64,000 nt of DNA, taken from assembly GCA_949825025.1 (NCBI GenBank), contig OX463781.1, positions 9,364,648 to 9,428,647 of the forward strand. Reading direction: 5' to 3'. Below the pieces are notes generated by a model, which did no database searches, was not told where the DNA came from, and worked only from the letters and a program-made list of their open reading frames with translations. This DNA comes from Siphlonurus alternatus (Eukaryota; Arthropoda; Insecta; Ephemeroptera; Siphlonuridae). Below are positions 37,091 through 51,647 of the stretch, in pieces. Made by a program: the position numbers and the translations under genes. Numbering within the stretch: the first letter of the stretch is position 1; each line of letters opens with the position of its first letter.

Positions 37091-39272
37091 CTCATAAAAA
37101 ACTTCAATAGTTACCGTGGGGAAAATTTTCTCAGTCCTCTTTAAAGCTTTTAATTTGAAAAAAATCCCCACTTATTTTAAGGGTATCTCGATCATGAATT
37201 TATTTTCCTCTTAAAGTCTTGCTCTTGAAACAGCTATTTTGAATTTTCATTTTTTAACATAGCTTTATATAAGAGGACACTGGAAAATCAGCGAACTTGA
37301 AGCTTCTATTACTTAAGAAAAAAAAATATTTATTTAATCATAAAGAATAGAAATCATAGATATAAAAACTACAAATGTTAATTAAAATTAATTGCTCGTT
37401 AAGACTTATATTAAAATAAAAATTTTATTTTATTTCCCTGATTTTTTTTTTATATTCAGAACAAAAACATTATTAAAATTATAAAAAAATATTGTAATAC
37501 ATACATTTTTACAACAATAATGATATTATTTTTGCTGGTGAATACAATGAATAACTTGAGCATCTTAATGAAGTAACGTATGTAAAAGATTCAGCATTGT
37601 GTCAGTGAACCCAGCTCGTCGCTCGGGGCCGTCTTCTTGCTAATTACCGAGCGTGCTTTGTCCTGCTAGCTAATGAGAAGTCGGAGCGGATGTGACGTCA
37701 TAGTCGAGAACTGTGTAATATTCTTCAGTCAATGTTTTTTATTTTAAAAATGTATAAAAAGTAGATAAGCACGAGTTTTTGCAATTTTTAAAAGGAAAAA
37801 AATATCGTAGAGAGAATAAATTATAAAAATTCATCTACATGATAAAGTAATTAAGTTTTTTATGTGTGTTGCAGAGATGATGCGTCTATTTTTTAATCAG
37901 CTTCTGAATAACTTTGTAAAATATGCACTAATAGAGAAACCATTAAGTAGGTTAAGAAGATAATAAGAGACGTTTGTTTTATCAAAATATTATAATTATA
38001 AAAATACAGAGAGATTAAAAATAATATTGTTTTATTGCTTTCATATATTATATATTAATATTTTTCGGCTGGAAATACATCTTGATATTCTTGATACATG
38101 CAAAATAAGAATTAAAACGTAATGGTATATATATTAGGGATACATAAAATGCTGCAAATGAAGCTCATTCACTTTATTATGAAAAAAAAAATCATTACTT
38201 TATTTAAAAAAGCACTCAAAATATATGTAATACCTAATAGACAAAACATGCTATTTAATTGTGTGAATCTGCATATCCTCCCCCTTGTCTTGTCACTACT
38301 CCGATGATTTACTTGGACACTGAGCAGGAAAGTTGATTTTGATTACGTCACAACGCATTTCCTCCAAACTAATCGCTTTATCTCACTTATTATCATGACG
38401 AGACGTTCGCTTGGCGTAACTGATACTGATGCAGCACCGCCGACCGTGAATGGTTCATTAATGTGTGTGGGGAGGGTAGCAGTGGTGGTGGCGGTGGCAA
38501 TATACGACGACTACGAGGGTTTGGTAATTGGCTTGATGTACATGATTCGGTATGGCTTATCATCGCCGCTTAAAATGAGAGGGTGGGTGTAGGCAGCATT
38601 GTATGTATAGAAACGTATAACCCGTGGTGGAACCACCCGTCTAAAACTACCCCCTCCTATATTATACTCTCTCTCTCTGCTCTCTTTTCAGTTACTGTAG
38701 AATTTGCTATGCGTTCTACAGGAAATGGTGACGCACATCTCTCATTCCAAAACGGAAATTTCAAGATTAGTCATAGAGTTGTAACTTTGCCTACTGTACC
38801 AAAAGAGAGAGAGAGAGCATTCATTCTCCACTAAGCAAGTCTTGCTCGCGTACTTTTCTTTCTCATCTTTCGCTCATCGCACGAGAAAGTTCCAAGTGAA
38901 CTTCGACTAAACTAACTTGAAAACTCACTTTAAAGATGGAGAGAGAAGAGTTTGCTTTATGAAGGAAAAGATCTTTCTGAAAGAATAAGTTTCAAGTATT
39001 CTATTAAAAAAGTTATATCTTTTGAACAAATTAAGTTACTTGCTTTTTGTAATGTAAGTACTTAAAGCTTTGATTTTGTTTGTACTGTATATAATATATA
39101 TATCATTTCGTATATTATATTTTTACAAATATATTATACTTGATAATATATTTTTTTGTATGAGCAAATTAAAGCCATGAACTGACTTGTTTTTTTAATT
39201 TAATTGAATTTGACAATTTACACAATAAGCTACAATCAATGCATAATAAAAAATGCTGTAGATTTGAAAACA

Positions 39273-39279
<7 letters not shown>

Positions 39280-39338
<59 letters not shown>
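39280..39338. repeat. (AT)n microsatellite
   Basis: About 29 uninterrupted AT dinucleotides. It creates spurious Ile/Tyr open frames on both strands. Confidence 0.95.
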
Positions 39339-39340
<2 letters not shown>

Positions 39341-42214
39341 AATCTTAATTTAATTTTACTATACACCAAACACCAAACTGCAGTAATTTTTATTTTCATT
39401 CAAAATCCACATTTTTACAAATTTTCCAGATTTTTAAACTCATAGTTAACTAGAGATAAATTAATTAATCAAGTTGTAATTAAAAGTTATTCAACGACGA
39501 CTTGTGAACTCTAAGACGATCTTTCTCTTCATCCATCATGCCAGCCCGGGGCGCTGGTAATGAGCTAATGGTCGACCCTCCCTCCATGCCTAGCCGAGTA
39601 TAACCCCCATGGAGCAAATATAGCAACATAATATTTATTTATTGTCGAGCACAAGTCATTAATCAGGGGGGTGGAAGAAATAAAAACGCTGCTATTTTTT
39701 TTTTCATTTCAAAATAGGCCTATACTTATTGTTAGTTTGTTATTATGTGTTTGTGTTGGGTGTTGCTGCAAGCTCATGACGCTATTGTTGTTCGATTGTT
39801 GCGTGTGTAAAATTATGGCATATATAGAGGAAAAGCATAATAATAGTAGTGATGAGAATATTGATGGAGATTTAAAGTCATTAATAATACATGCCAGTAT
39901 ATTATCATAACTTTTATAAGTAAACAGTTTATTTTTTTCTAGTGCTGTGTATTATTTAATTTTCCAATGCTATATTTTTAGTAAAATTTTGAACTTTGAT
40001 ATTAAATATAAGGAAAATATAAATGAGAAAAATTTAAAATACGTAATAATTATATTATATACAATAACATAGGAACTTTATATTTTTAGTTAAATAGAGA
40101 TATAATTACTCAACAAACTGATATTTCATATATTTTATATTCATATTTTAAGTATTTTATATGCATTTTATAGACAGTATAATAACTATATTAATATTAA
40201 AAAAATAATGGAAATTAGGCAAAAAAGTGCTAATTTTTATTGTACAATAAAAAAATATAAAAAAAAAGCATATGCTATAGAGGGCAAACTGAAGAAGATC
40301 AAACGAATTGACTTGCGATGACTGGTCACAAATGACCCTTGCGTGGCAGGGAGGGGTCGTCACTACCTGCTGCCAACTAAGTGCGCTACCGGTGCCACGT
40401 GACCCGCCACGCGCCTGACGTAACGAATCGTGACAGCCCCGCCATCAAATCCCTTTCAAAACTTTCCCATTGTCATTTCCCACCCTGCCATAGAACCAAA
40501 CCAAGTAACCAAGGGGAGTAAAAAATGAGGCAAGTCAAAGTGAGTAAAAATTGTCCATTTACTTGCGAAGTAGTGAAGATTTAGCAAAATGAGAATATGA
40601 AATACATTCAATTCCACTCTTGAGTACGAAATTTTCATTTTGTCACAAATATGTTTCATGATTGTATTACCTGTTTGTCATCCCTTCCTTGCCTTTTCAA
40701 CCCCTTGGAACTCATTTAGTTAGAGTTATCGCCGAGTGTCGGCGTGCCTCTCCAGCATTATGGAACTGTTTCCTTATAGTTCTTGTGCTGTAGGACAGAT
40801 GGCATTCATATTGCTGAAAGTAACAATGCTTTTCATTTTATATACAACAATAAAATTTAAATGACTTTTGATTGCTATACCATAGAACTAGTATTACTTT
40901 ATCATCTTTATCGTAATAGGCAATTAGTGTTTTTATTATAAATATCCGATGTTGTCTTCTTGCACACATTACAGTTGGATCATGTTGGATGGAAATGTTA
41001 ATAAATATAATGCATTTATTGTATATAGCTATATAATTTTTGGAAAAATATAAACGCACTTACTAACAGTTACTCGATCACATCAAACATGACGCATTAT
41101 CACCATTTTTTTACAAATATTGTATTACATTAAAATTAGAAATTACGTTATGAAATTAAATATATTGGGAGTTTAAAACTTGTTTAAAATAACAATGTTG
41201 AGTTTCAATTTAAATTTTTTACTATACTAAATTTATAATATATTATGTAATTATTTAAAAAGCATAATTATATAGAATCAAGAAAACAATACAATCAACT
41301 ATACCCATGAAATCAATACAAGTTATGCATACTGAAAAAAAAATATTTCTGCTTTGATGAAGGAGCTGCAACCCGGGTGACTCAAAAGTTAAAATATGCA
41401 TTCATATTTAAGTAATACAGGATATGTTTCATTTTTATAACAGATTAGTGTTGTGTTCTCTTTTACGCACTAAAAGACTATGCAGGACATTAATTGTTAT
41501 TCTACATTTACAATTAATTTCGTTTTCCATTATGAAATGAAAATTTCTATAATTTTGACTTTGCTCTTTTATATAATAATATTTTAAATTCCCAGTTCAA
41601 TCTATCTCATTTACACCAACAAAAAATAATATATTTCAATATCACAATTATATCAAAGTATTTGATATTGAGTTCACGTCATGCAACATTGCAACTGCAA
41701 TTAGAGTCGGTGAACAGCAGCGCAATTATCGTGCAGGGTACGTCGGCGTGACGCCCCGGGCACGTTCTCCTCGCTGTAGTGTCAGCCTGCTGCGTGCCGG
41801 AAGCGGCCCAATAATGAGGCTCGCCTGTGAGTATGCAACCCGCGCGAGCTGATTGGGGCCCGAACAACGCGGAGGTAGCGCAACGTAGGCGGGGCTTAGT
41901 CTGTCTGTACCGGATATCGACCGGGCGGACCTCCTTGCCGTAGCCATGTCATGTATATCATCACAGATACCAGTGTTTACATATCATGCATAACATTGGA
42001 GAACAGTAAGCGTTTACTTTGGAGAAAATATAGTATGCAGGCAGGTAGTCGAGCTAACTGGAACCTCTCTCTAGCACCACGTTGAACAGTTTTGGTGTTC
42101 ATTTGGAGGGACAGAATCTTTAATTGTATTATCAGAGATAATTCTTTTCTGAAAAAAAAAAAAGAGTGCCTTCACTGCAGTCATCATAACATCATAAGTA
42201 GATTCGAACATTAA

Positions 42215-42506
42215 ATGGAGTACCAACCTCAAAATAATTTTTTATTGCAGAAATGGATAGAGGGTGCAAAAATATGCTACTCTGAATTTTTTCAGATTTT
42301 TCTGAGACCGAGAACTATTTTTAAAAAAATATTGAAAGTCCATTTTGATGACGTCACGAGGCGCCTCTCATTAAGAAATTAGGAAATTAACGCCCGTGAC
42401 ACCATAGAACAGACTTTCAATATTTTTTTAAAAATAGTTCCTGGTTTCAAAAAAAAAAAAAAAAATCATTTCTGCAATAAAAAAAAAATTGAGGTCGGTA
42501 CTCCAT
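42215..42506. mobile_element. MITE, hairpin family A, copy 2
   Basis: The ends are ATGGAGTACCAACCTCAA and, inverted, TTGAGGTCGGTACTCCAT. The inner arms carry the family words ATTGCAGAAATGGATAGAGGG and AGAACTATTTTTAAAAAAAT. The core has one TGACGTCA. The end sequences differ from copy 1, so it is a subfamily. Non-coding. Confidence 0.8.
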
Positions 42507-45500
42507 GGTCAAAAATTTTGAATTAATGTAACTATTAGTGTATTTTTTTCCAAAAATCGGTCACACATTATAATCTCTGGCAAATCATTGTGAGGTATAG
42601 ACGGATTAGGAACATTATGTCCTTACGATACAGAAAATATGAAATTAATAGGAAAAAGGACGTTGATGTATATATTTTTTGCCCATGAGCAGTATGGAGT
42701 ATTAAAAAAATAAAATTTATAATACCATATAATAAATAATGGTAATACATATTCTATGGGAAGTAAAATATATTATAATTAATTTATTCATACTGTAATT
42801 AAGAATTGTTCTCTTTAAATGCCAAAATATAGTACTTATAAATTATAACATCAAATTGTGTAAGAAATTTTTGCAAACGGAATAACTTGTTACCACTTTT
42901 TATTTCCGTTAAAATCCCATATTTTAACGCACATTTAACATCATGTGATAAATACTAAATACTAGTAACTCTGTAACAATATAATGTGCAGCAGATAAAA
43001 CCCGGTGGTTAGAGTATAATAGTGGAGCTTACAACTACTTGAGGAGGCAAAGAATACAGACTAATGCATCTCTCCCGCGGTAATAATGAGGCGCAATCAC
43101 GGCGTCGAGAGCCTCTCGGAAACAAAGCCGTGTTTGGAGTGGTGGCCCCGCATGTTACATTCAACTGTCGTCGCTGTGGGAAACTTGAGCAGCTCGGTGA
43201 GGACTCGAAATCCAGAATATGACGAGTATTCACAGTTACACAAAAATAAAGAACTTAAAATCACTGTTCCTTCGTCGTTATTGCAATTTATACTGTTATG
43301 GAATAAAGGTAGTAAAAAGTTTGTTATCGATTCACGAATCAAAAGTCAGATGAATCCTTTGTACAAGAAAAACGAAGAAAATCTAATTCTTATGTCTAAT
43401 ATTTACTTACGAAAAGACGTAAAGATTATTTCTTAATTATTTTATAATTATTTTGTTGTATCCTCTTCATCATGCATCATGCAGTTTGCAGTTCTTCCAT
43501 ATTTGACTGAATGTGACTTTGTATCAGAGAATATATACTATATATAGATACCTAATTCTTAATTTGTTTGTATTTAACCTGATTCTGTTGAATAAAACGT
43601 TTTTATCATTCATAAAAAAAATATTTTTTAGTTATTTAGAGCAAAATTTTCTTATTGGACTTGTTGTTTGAAAAAATAATCTTTCTTCAAATTAACTGTC
43701 AAATTTGATAACTAATATACCTATGATAAAACGTTAAAATGTAAAATCTGTATTTACAATTATTACTTCTATTTGCTATATATGTCCCCATAGTCCCCAT
43801 AGTATATAGTGTTGAGATAGAAAATATACAACAATAAAATCATAAAAAAGAACATGTAAATATTTACATTGATATCGATCTTAATTACACCGTTATAATC
43901 GAATTTACGCTTATATTTTGACATATATTTTTTACTATTTATTTACAATTATGATGACTTTTATGTTTTAATGCAAGTTCAATGATGTAAACATAAAGAA
44001 CGTAAGTCAGCTGACCCCCCTCCCCTGCACGCTGCCCCACGCTGCGTGACAGAGCGCCATCACTCACGCCGGGCGGTGATAAAGCAGTGCAAGCGACATG
44101 GCGTGCGTACTGAGCTAGCTCGAACACAAGTAGTAGCCAAACAGAAGCTTCTAAACTGACTGACACGCTAAGTTAACACTGTCAGATTATTTATTGTATA
44201 GCAATTATTATGATCACGCTAAATTAGTAATTATCAATGTTATAAAACGTTTGTAAGAATTATATATTAATTTTAATTAGATAAATTTGAAAATGTCAGT
44301 AATTTCTGTTAGAATTTTAATTATGTGGAACGGGAATATTTAATATTCAAAAGAAAGAATAGAAATATTTAGTTTCTTTCAATAGAACTTAGAAAATATT
44401 TACTAGTTGATATTATTTATTCATGCAACATCCCATCAACTGCATAAAGTTCAAGGGTTTTTGGACATCTAGAGAGAAAAGTGCAATGGTAAGTATCCAT
44501 CAGAAAAATTATATAGTCGCCATGTTCGTTTGCTGATTTTGACTCCTGCTGCAACCACCGCGCATCGGCGCGCAACCCTTCTGCGCACGTTTTTTCGGCT
44601 CGAAGTCAAAACACTACTACCGCGAAATTCTTTAGATGCTCTTCAATTAAACTGACCCAAGGCAAATAATAAAATTTTTATAGCAGCAAACGTAAAAGGT
44701 TAGTGCCAATACGTAATTTTAAATTTGCAAACATAACTTATTTAGAGGGTTAACAATAAGCGATCGAAAAATTGCTCCGTATAGGATCTTACGTGCGCCC
44801 AATCTTTTTTTGTGAGTAAATGGGAGGACAAAGGATTGGTGATGTCATCATGGATGCTGACCATTGATTTCACATTAAAAATTGATAACATAATGCTTTA
44901 TTTAAAAAAATAAATATAGCTTCTATCCATATTTAACGTCAAACTTAATCTAGTATTTTTCTAACAATTTCCTATATAATTCTAGTAGATTAATATATTG
45001 TATATTTTACCATTTTTTTGTCACTTTTCACAGCTACTAGTAAAATTTTATTCATATTTATATTTTCACAAACATTTTCCACGTCATTTTCTCGTGCACA
45101 CAACACCCCTAGCAGACTCACGTGCTACTGTATCGTGAGAGCCATGATTGCCACGTGTGGGCCACGTGTCACTGGCTACTCGAGTGTGACAAGCGACCCC
45201 TGCCCGCCTGATTGCCTGCCGCCAACCCCTCCGTCACGCTCGAGCTCAACTATGAACCCTGTAAATTGGCAGTGCAAAGTCCATTAAAACACTTAACAAG
45301 AGAAAAAAAAAAGTGAAGAGAAAGAAATGCTCTTAAATACTGCTATGTCAGATTTTTTCTTTCTCTTGATGGAAGTTGGGAAAAAAGAAATGAACTCAAA
45401 AAAAGTGTTCTTATGACGATGGAAATCATTTTCTCTGTCTCTCTTCTGCATTTATATTTTATGTCACATATCTTGTTAAATTTTGCTCTCTAAATCCCTC

Positions 45501-48500
45501 AAACTAAAATCTTGCTTTCTCTTCCTGCATGTTTGATCTTTTTTATGTATATATTAATACATGCATCTTTTAACTTTTACTACTAATTTTAAGATTATGC
45601 AATATTGTGTTATGTTTAGTTTTTAAGGTACTTTCAAAGTTTCTTGTCTCTATATGTTGTATTATGTACAGCCACAAGAGAAATAAACAACTTATCAAAT
45701 TTGGAAAGAATAAATTCAATTTATATTATATATAAAAAATATATTATTTCATGGTCAGTATTATAAATTTTACTAGATCAATTATGAATACTTGTTAAAT
45801 CCGTCACCAAAAAAAATGTTCTGCTATTTACTGTACTCTACAGTACAATATGATATTATTATTATTATTAATAGTTCTATCATAAAATATATCTTAACTA
45901 TCTGGTCTATCTGGTCCTATCTTTACTATTCAGTATATAATATTCTGATTTAAAATGAATAGCATTAAACACTGAAATTATTTTTTTAATTAATCATACC
46001 ATTAGTTTCCATATTTTTTTCTACATATATAATGAAGTAAATCAAATGAAATACAGAAAATCATCTTATCGCACACTTGTAGCAAATTTCAGCTGTCACA
46101 TTTTGTAATTGATATAAAAAAACACAATTCTTGGAATAAAAAAATCTTATAATCTAATAACAAGTTTTTGTCTGCAAAGAAATTTGAAAGTTTTTCACGG
46201 TGCGAGTGATTTCTCTGCTAAGCCGGCGGTGGCGGCTGCAGGCAGGGGCAGGAAGGGAGGGGGTAGTGTCAGCTGACACACACTTTTTGCCTCCTCATAT
46301 TTTAATTTTAAAATTAATATCGCCGCGTCTCCATCGCTGTGGAGCGACAGAAAGATTTCCAGCGGGGGTGGCACCAGACGGAAATGAGATAGCGAGAAAT
46401 TTTCTTCTCTTCGACAGACACGGCGGGCGTCGAACAAAATGAAAGATTTCAGAAGAAATTTCAACTTATTGTATAGAAAAAGTTTACTTGAACTTCAATA
46501 TTATTGTTTTTACTTTAAGTTGATCCAAAATTGCAACAAGGGTACATATTGTATGTTAAAATCTTTAAGTTATATTTTTAAAGTGCAATACACTGGACAA
46601 CCAAGAAAGAATGTTAAACACTCGCGTTGTTATGGCGACCATGGAGATGAACTGTGACGTCACAGGCGAGGCTGTGGAAACTTAAGTGCAAGTTGCACAA
46701 TCAGCATGTCATTGTTGTACCGTGGCTTTATATCGTTGGGTAACAAGGATGCATTCGATGCAAGAATTACAAATATTCTATCCTTAAATGAGTTAGTAAA
46801 TTGTCAAATTAAAATACTTTAAACTATATAAATATAATTTTAATTATATCCACATTTCCAGCATTGCATGAATTATTTTCACTCTGTTTGATTTGGTTTA
46901 TTAAGTTGGTTATTCTGTGACTGTTAATAGCTTTTTCTTATTTTGTTTTATATTTTATATCAACTTAAACATAGACTAAAATTTAGTCTACACCTTCACT
47001 AGATTTCCATTATTTCAAATATTTCAATGGATTTATATTATTATGATGTCCATATTTTTTTATCAACAAATAGTTATATATTTTTTTTTACTTTTATTAC
47101 AATTTCTTCTAAAATATCACCTATACTATACATATCATCTATTCAAATTAAAATGATTGGAAAATATTAACATAACGTAAAATAACATGAGCCTATACAT
47201 AACGTAAAAATAAATTCTAAACCATTTACTTTTATCTTATAAGCATATAAAAATGTCAGTATTATTATTTCCGATGTCTCCTACAATATTTTGAATTTAA
47301 TAAAAAAAAATCTTAAATAAAGAGAGAGAAAGGCAAAACACATTTTTCATACATTTTTTTATATATAAAGTGAAAGTAATGTGTTAAAATTGAATTGCTT
47401 TACATTTCTATATCTTATGATTAAATTTGAGAGGAGGAGGAGGAGGAGATTTGGGTTCCCAAATTGGCCATGGTGCGAGGACGAAGTACCGGCGGCGCGC
47501 AGTGGTGGTTGCGGGGCTCTCCTACTTGCCTGCCTCGCTCGCACCGGAAGTGCTTCCATGGCAACCGAGATCGATTCGTGGAAGCGGAACCGAGAAATTT
47601 ACAATCCCCTTCACCACGCGCCGCTCTTCCAGCTTGCATTTTGTAAGCGAAGTGAGCAGTTTTACCTCGAAATATTTAATATCTCGAAACAGTTTGAATC
47701 TATTTAAAGATAGGATAGATAGGTAAGAAATTACGTTCTATGCCTTCTTTGTTCTATTTCCGATTTATAAATGTATTATGTTTATTGCGTTTCTTGATTC
47801 CGGTAAAAATAATGACTTATTGCGTCAAAATGACATTTAATTAAATACAATTATATCATCGAATCTCAATAAGCTTAAAATTCATAATAGTAATTTCCTA
47901 AAGAGAAACTATAATTCGAATTTGCTCATTTTTAACTATGAAATCATTAGATACATAGAAATTTAGCTATTATTGCACTAGCAATTTATTTATGTGTATT
48001 TTGAGAGCTGGTAAAAATGTTAAAGTATATAAACATTTTAAATAATATATGGTTGTATTTTATAGGCTTTGTTGTTGAGTTGAAAAATAAAACAGAAAAA
48101 AACAAAGGCGTAAAAATGTACTTAAGAGTTGGTGGGATAAAGAGAGAGGCGGTCAATACAAGCAGCAGCAGCAGCCACACAGCCGCAGCAGTACCTCATA
48201 TATGTCTGGCTCTTTCTTCTTTGTATCCATTTCCCTCGCTGCAGACTTCAATTATCTCGGCTTGTTTTCCTCATCAAAGAGGACTAAGGTAAATTTCCTC
48301 TCGGCCTTTATTTCCTTTTTAAGATCGCTCTCTAGCCACCATACCCCACTTGTGAAGAAACAACATTGACTTGGACCAAAACAAATACTTGACCGCTGCA
48401 AATTACGTCCCCTTCAATGTAGGCTTTTTTCTTCACACATATGTAGCATTGGTTGCATACTTCTAAGGAGCTTATTTAATTTTTTTTTTCGATATGCGCA

Positions 48501-49536
48501 AGAAATATAATGGTAATAATTAATAATAAAAGCTAGCTTTATATGTCACAAAATTTAACACTCATATAAATAAAAAAATATATGGACATACTCAAAATAA
48601 TAAAAAGAGAAGTTTTTTGTCTTGTTTCTTCCGCATCCTCCTTAAAATAAACTGTTCTGTCTAAACTAGAAGTCAAAATATTCTCAATTTCAAAGAAAAA
48701 ATAATTTAATTTTAAATTTAAGGCCATGTTGAAAAGTACTAAAAATATATTAAGGCTGCAGCGAGATCAAAACTCAGTACTATTGACTAAAACAAAAATT
48801 CAAATAAAAAATAAAATAATATAAACTTACTCCTTTGTTTGTTTAATATTCTCACATAAAAAAAAATACTTGAAACGAAGACTATATTATGAAGACATTA
48901 TAGCTGACATATATTATATGTATAGGGTATAATTTTAATTGAAAGTATTCTCCCAGTATATTTTGTAATGTGATATATGCCGGTTTGAATTGTCGCATAC
49001 ATTAACACGACAAGAGGGGAGAGAAGTTTAAAGCTGTGTATAAACTGTGGCTTACATTGTAATATGACCTGTTGGGACTCTGCTCAGAGATTTATAAAAA
49101 TAAAGGGTGACAAAGCGGGGAGGGAGTGGTAAAGAGAGTATATTTCAACGTGAGGTGTCTTGCAAGCAATGTCATGACAAAATCGATAGAAAAAGCACTG
49201 CCGAAAATATTTTTAAATACTGTCGTTTAATACAATTATTATATGAAAATTCTTATATTCATATTTTTTTTATATATATTTTAGTTGTATTGATGTTTCA
49301 ACAAATAGTATGAGATATGTACCAATTAACATTTTTTTTCCAAATTATGTTTTAAGAACATGTATTTATATAAAAATATGAGACTGATGCAAAATATTTA
49401 TTTTTTAAGCATTTTCTGATGAGAAATATTTCTTTATCTCATTAAGCTGAACACTAGTTGTCCTGTTTTGAATCTTGCTGCAGTCTCATATAGTGAATAA
49501 AAAAAAATTAAAAAAGTCAAGAACACCATGTCAAAT

Positions 49537-49560
49537 ATTAATAATAATAATAATAATAAT
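49537..49560. repeat. (AAT)n microsatellite
   Basis: About eight AAT/ATA units. Confidence 0.9.
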
Positions 49561-51601
49561 TTTTATTCGAACATAAAGGTCGTACAAGACAACATTGATC
49601 ACGTCAGAAACATATTTAACATACACTAAAACAACTATACAGCACATATATATTAATATTCATTGATAATGGTCAATGCTACAAAATCACAAGAAAACGA
49701 AATAAATAAGGTTTTCTAAAACTGCAAACAATTTTCTGGCAATTTATTTGCAAAAAACATCTTAATGGAATAAAATTCCTTGTTAATTAATACTAATTTC
49801 AGTTTTGATTTAAAAAGAGAGTCACTCTTGATGCTTTTTATACACAAAGGAAGAAAATCATAAACCTTGGCACATTGATGGTGGGGATTTCTTTCAGCAA
49901 ATACAGAATTCAGAAACTTTATAACTTATGGGCTTATGGAGCTTTAATTGCTTTTCATTTATAAATTAAATTTTTTGATAATCGATCAAATTAATAATAT
50001 TTTGACATTTTAACTACATTTTTCTATAATTAAGTAATACAAAATAATTATTAATAAATTTAATGTAAATTAAATAAATGAATTAAAAAAATGTATTTGA
50101 AACATTGGTAACTACATATAATATTAATAATATAATGATGACTATTTAACTAGAGCGTCAGATAAATTGCATATTTACATTTTTGCTACAAGGATATTGA
50201 AGTGGTGAGGTGTCACTACTACGAGTGTTACCGGGACATTCGGTCAGCCGCTGTCCACTTTCTCCCCCTTCCCTTGGTCACGGGCCTAGCTGGTGGGATA
50301 CAGCCAAGCCTCCCTCTCCTCCGGGGCGGGACTCTCGCCTACCGGAGCGGATACCACTCGTCTCCGGACCGTTTCCTCTCTCTCACTCGCGCAATCCCGG
50401 CGTCTATATACTCAAACTCACAAAACTTGAACTGAAATATCAATACTAACCCTTTTCAAATCACAGCATTATTAAAATTAATGGTATTAACGTATAATAT
50501 ATTATTTAATATTGATTTTAATATCGATTTTTATATAATTTATCTATTATTTAATAAAAACTTATACGAGTCTGATTATAGTTAGTTCCGACTACCACTG
50601 AGTGAGGAAAGAGAAAATTTCCTGAAATCTTCCTCACATTTTCCCTTCCCCTTTCCATTTTCTTTCTTTTTTTGCTCGTTGACTGTAGAAGCGTTTTACT
50701 TCTCTAACCATCGCACGTTATACATATAGAGATATATATAAAGAGAGAGAGTAGTGATTGCCTCCATTATTATTTGAACGAGAAAATTGCATCAATCAGG
50801 CTTCCTATTCATTACCAGCTTCTCGAGCTAAGTGCGCGCCTCGGTATGAATGTTGGAGAGTACGTCACAAGTACGGAGAGACGATGGGGAGGAGGAAAAG
50901 CAGCTTCTCGTAATATAGAATAAGAGAGAGCATTTGAAGGAACACAATTGCCGTGGATTGAGTCAAAAATCATCATGAAGCTACATCATATACAGTTGCT
51001 GAATATCATTTGAGTGCCTCTATTTTATGTGTACAGTACTGTGAATAAATAAAACATTGCAACAATACTGTATCTGCATACAAATGTTATACATTGAAAT
51101 GAAAAAAAAAAAATGTATTATTTCAAATTTCTTTTTTTAAGCGTTTTTTTTTTTTTTTTTTTTTATTTCAGTTACATAAAATTGTCAAAATTCTCCCGTA
51201 TTTGTATATATAAAGAAGTGTGTATATAATTGTGGATATGTTCTAAAGCAAAGAGTGTACAGTATTAAATGTGAAAATTTATATACTTACACGCAATTTA
51301 TTAGAAGCTGTAAAAATTTAAGATCAAATAAATAAAAAGTGAATATTTAAATTATACTTTGAGTCCTTGACATTTATGTATTTTAAAATGAATCGGTTTT
51401 TGTTTGTTTTTAAAAACAAGTAAAATTGTCATTAAAATGGAAATAAATGTTAAAATAGTATGTTTTTATTTTTTATCTTTTGAGTATGACAAGCTAAAAA
51501 AACAATAGAACATCAGGAAGCAGGAAACATGAAACGAGGTGAAATATGAAAGGTCGAGACCAAAATAATTATCGACCTATCGAACTGCGGAGTGTCATTC
51601 A

Positions 51602-51606
<5 letters not shown>

Positions 51607-51642
<36 letters not shown>
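51607..51642. repeat. (GA)n microsatellite
   Basis: Uninterrupted AG/GA dinucleotides for about 36 bases. Confidence 0.95.

Positions 51643-51647
<5 letters not shown>

Larger units (their letters stand above)
36865..42214. other. Long intron of the second gene, part 1
   Basis: AT-rich with islands at about 37600-37720 (TGACGTCA at 37693), 38390-38600, 39530-39610, 40320-40480 (CACGTG at 40396) and 41690-41950 (strongly CpG-rich). There is a long A-rich tract at 37036-37090 and an (AT)n microsatellite at 39280-39338. No coding exon is supported. Confidence 0.5.

Noticed and set aside
39169..39445. Ile/Tyr-rich open frames on both strands
   Set aside because: They are translations of the (AT)n microsatellite.
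47381..47726. Overlapping open frames on both strands in the 47.4-47.7 kb island
   Set aside because: All frames are open because the patch is GC-rich. None has protein-like features or clean splice sites.
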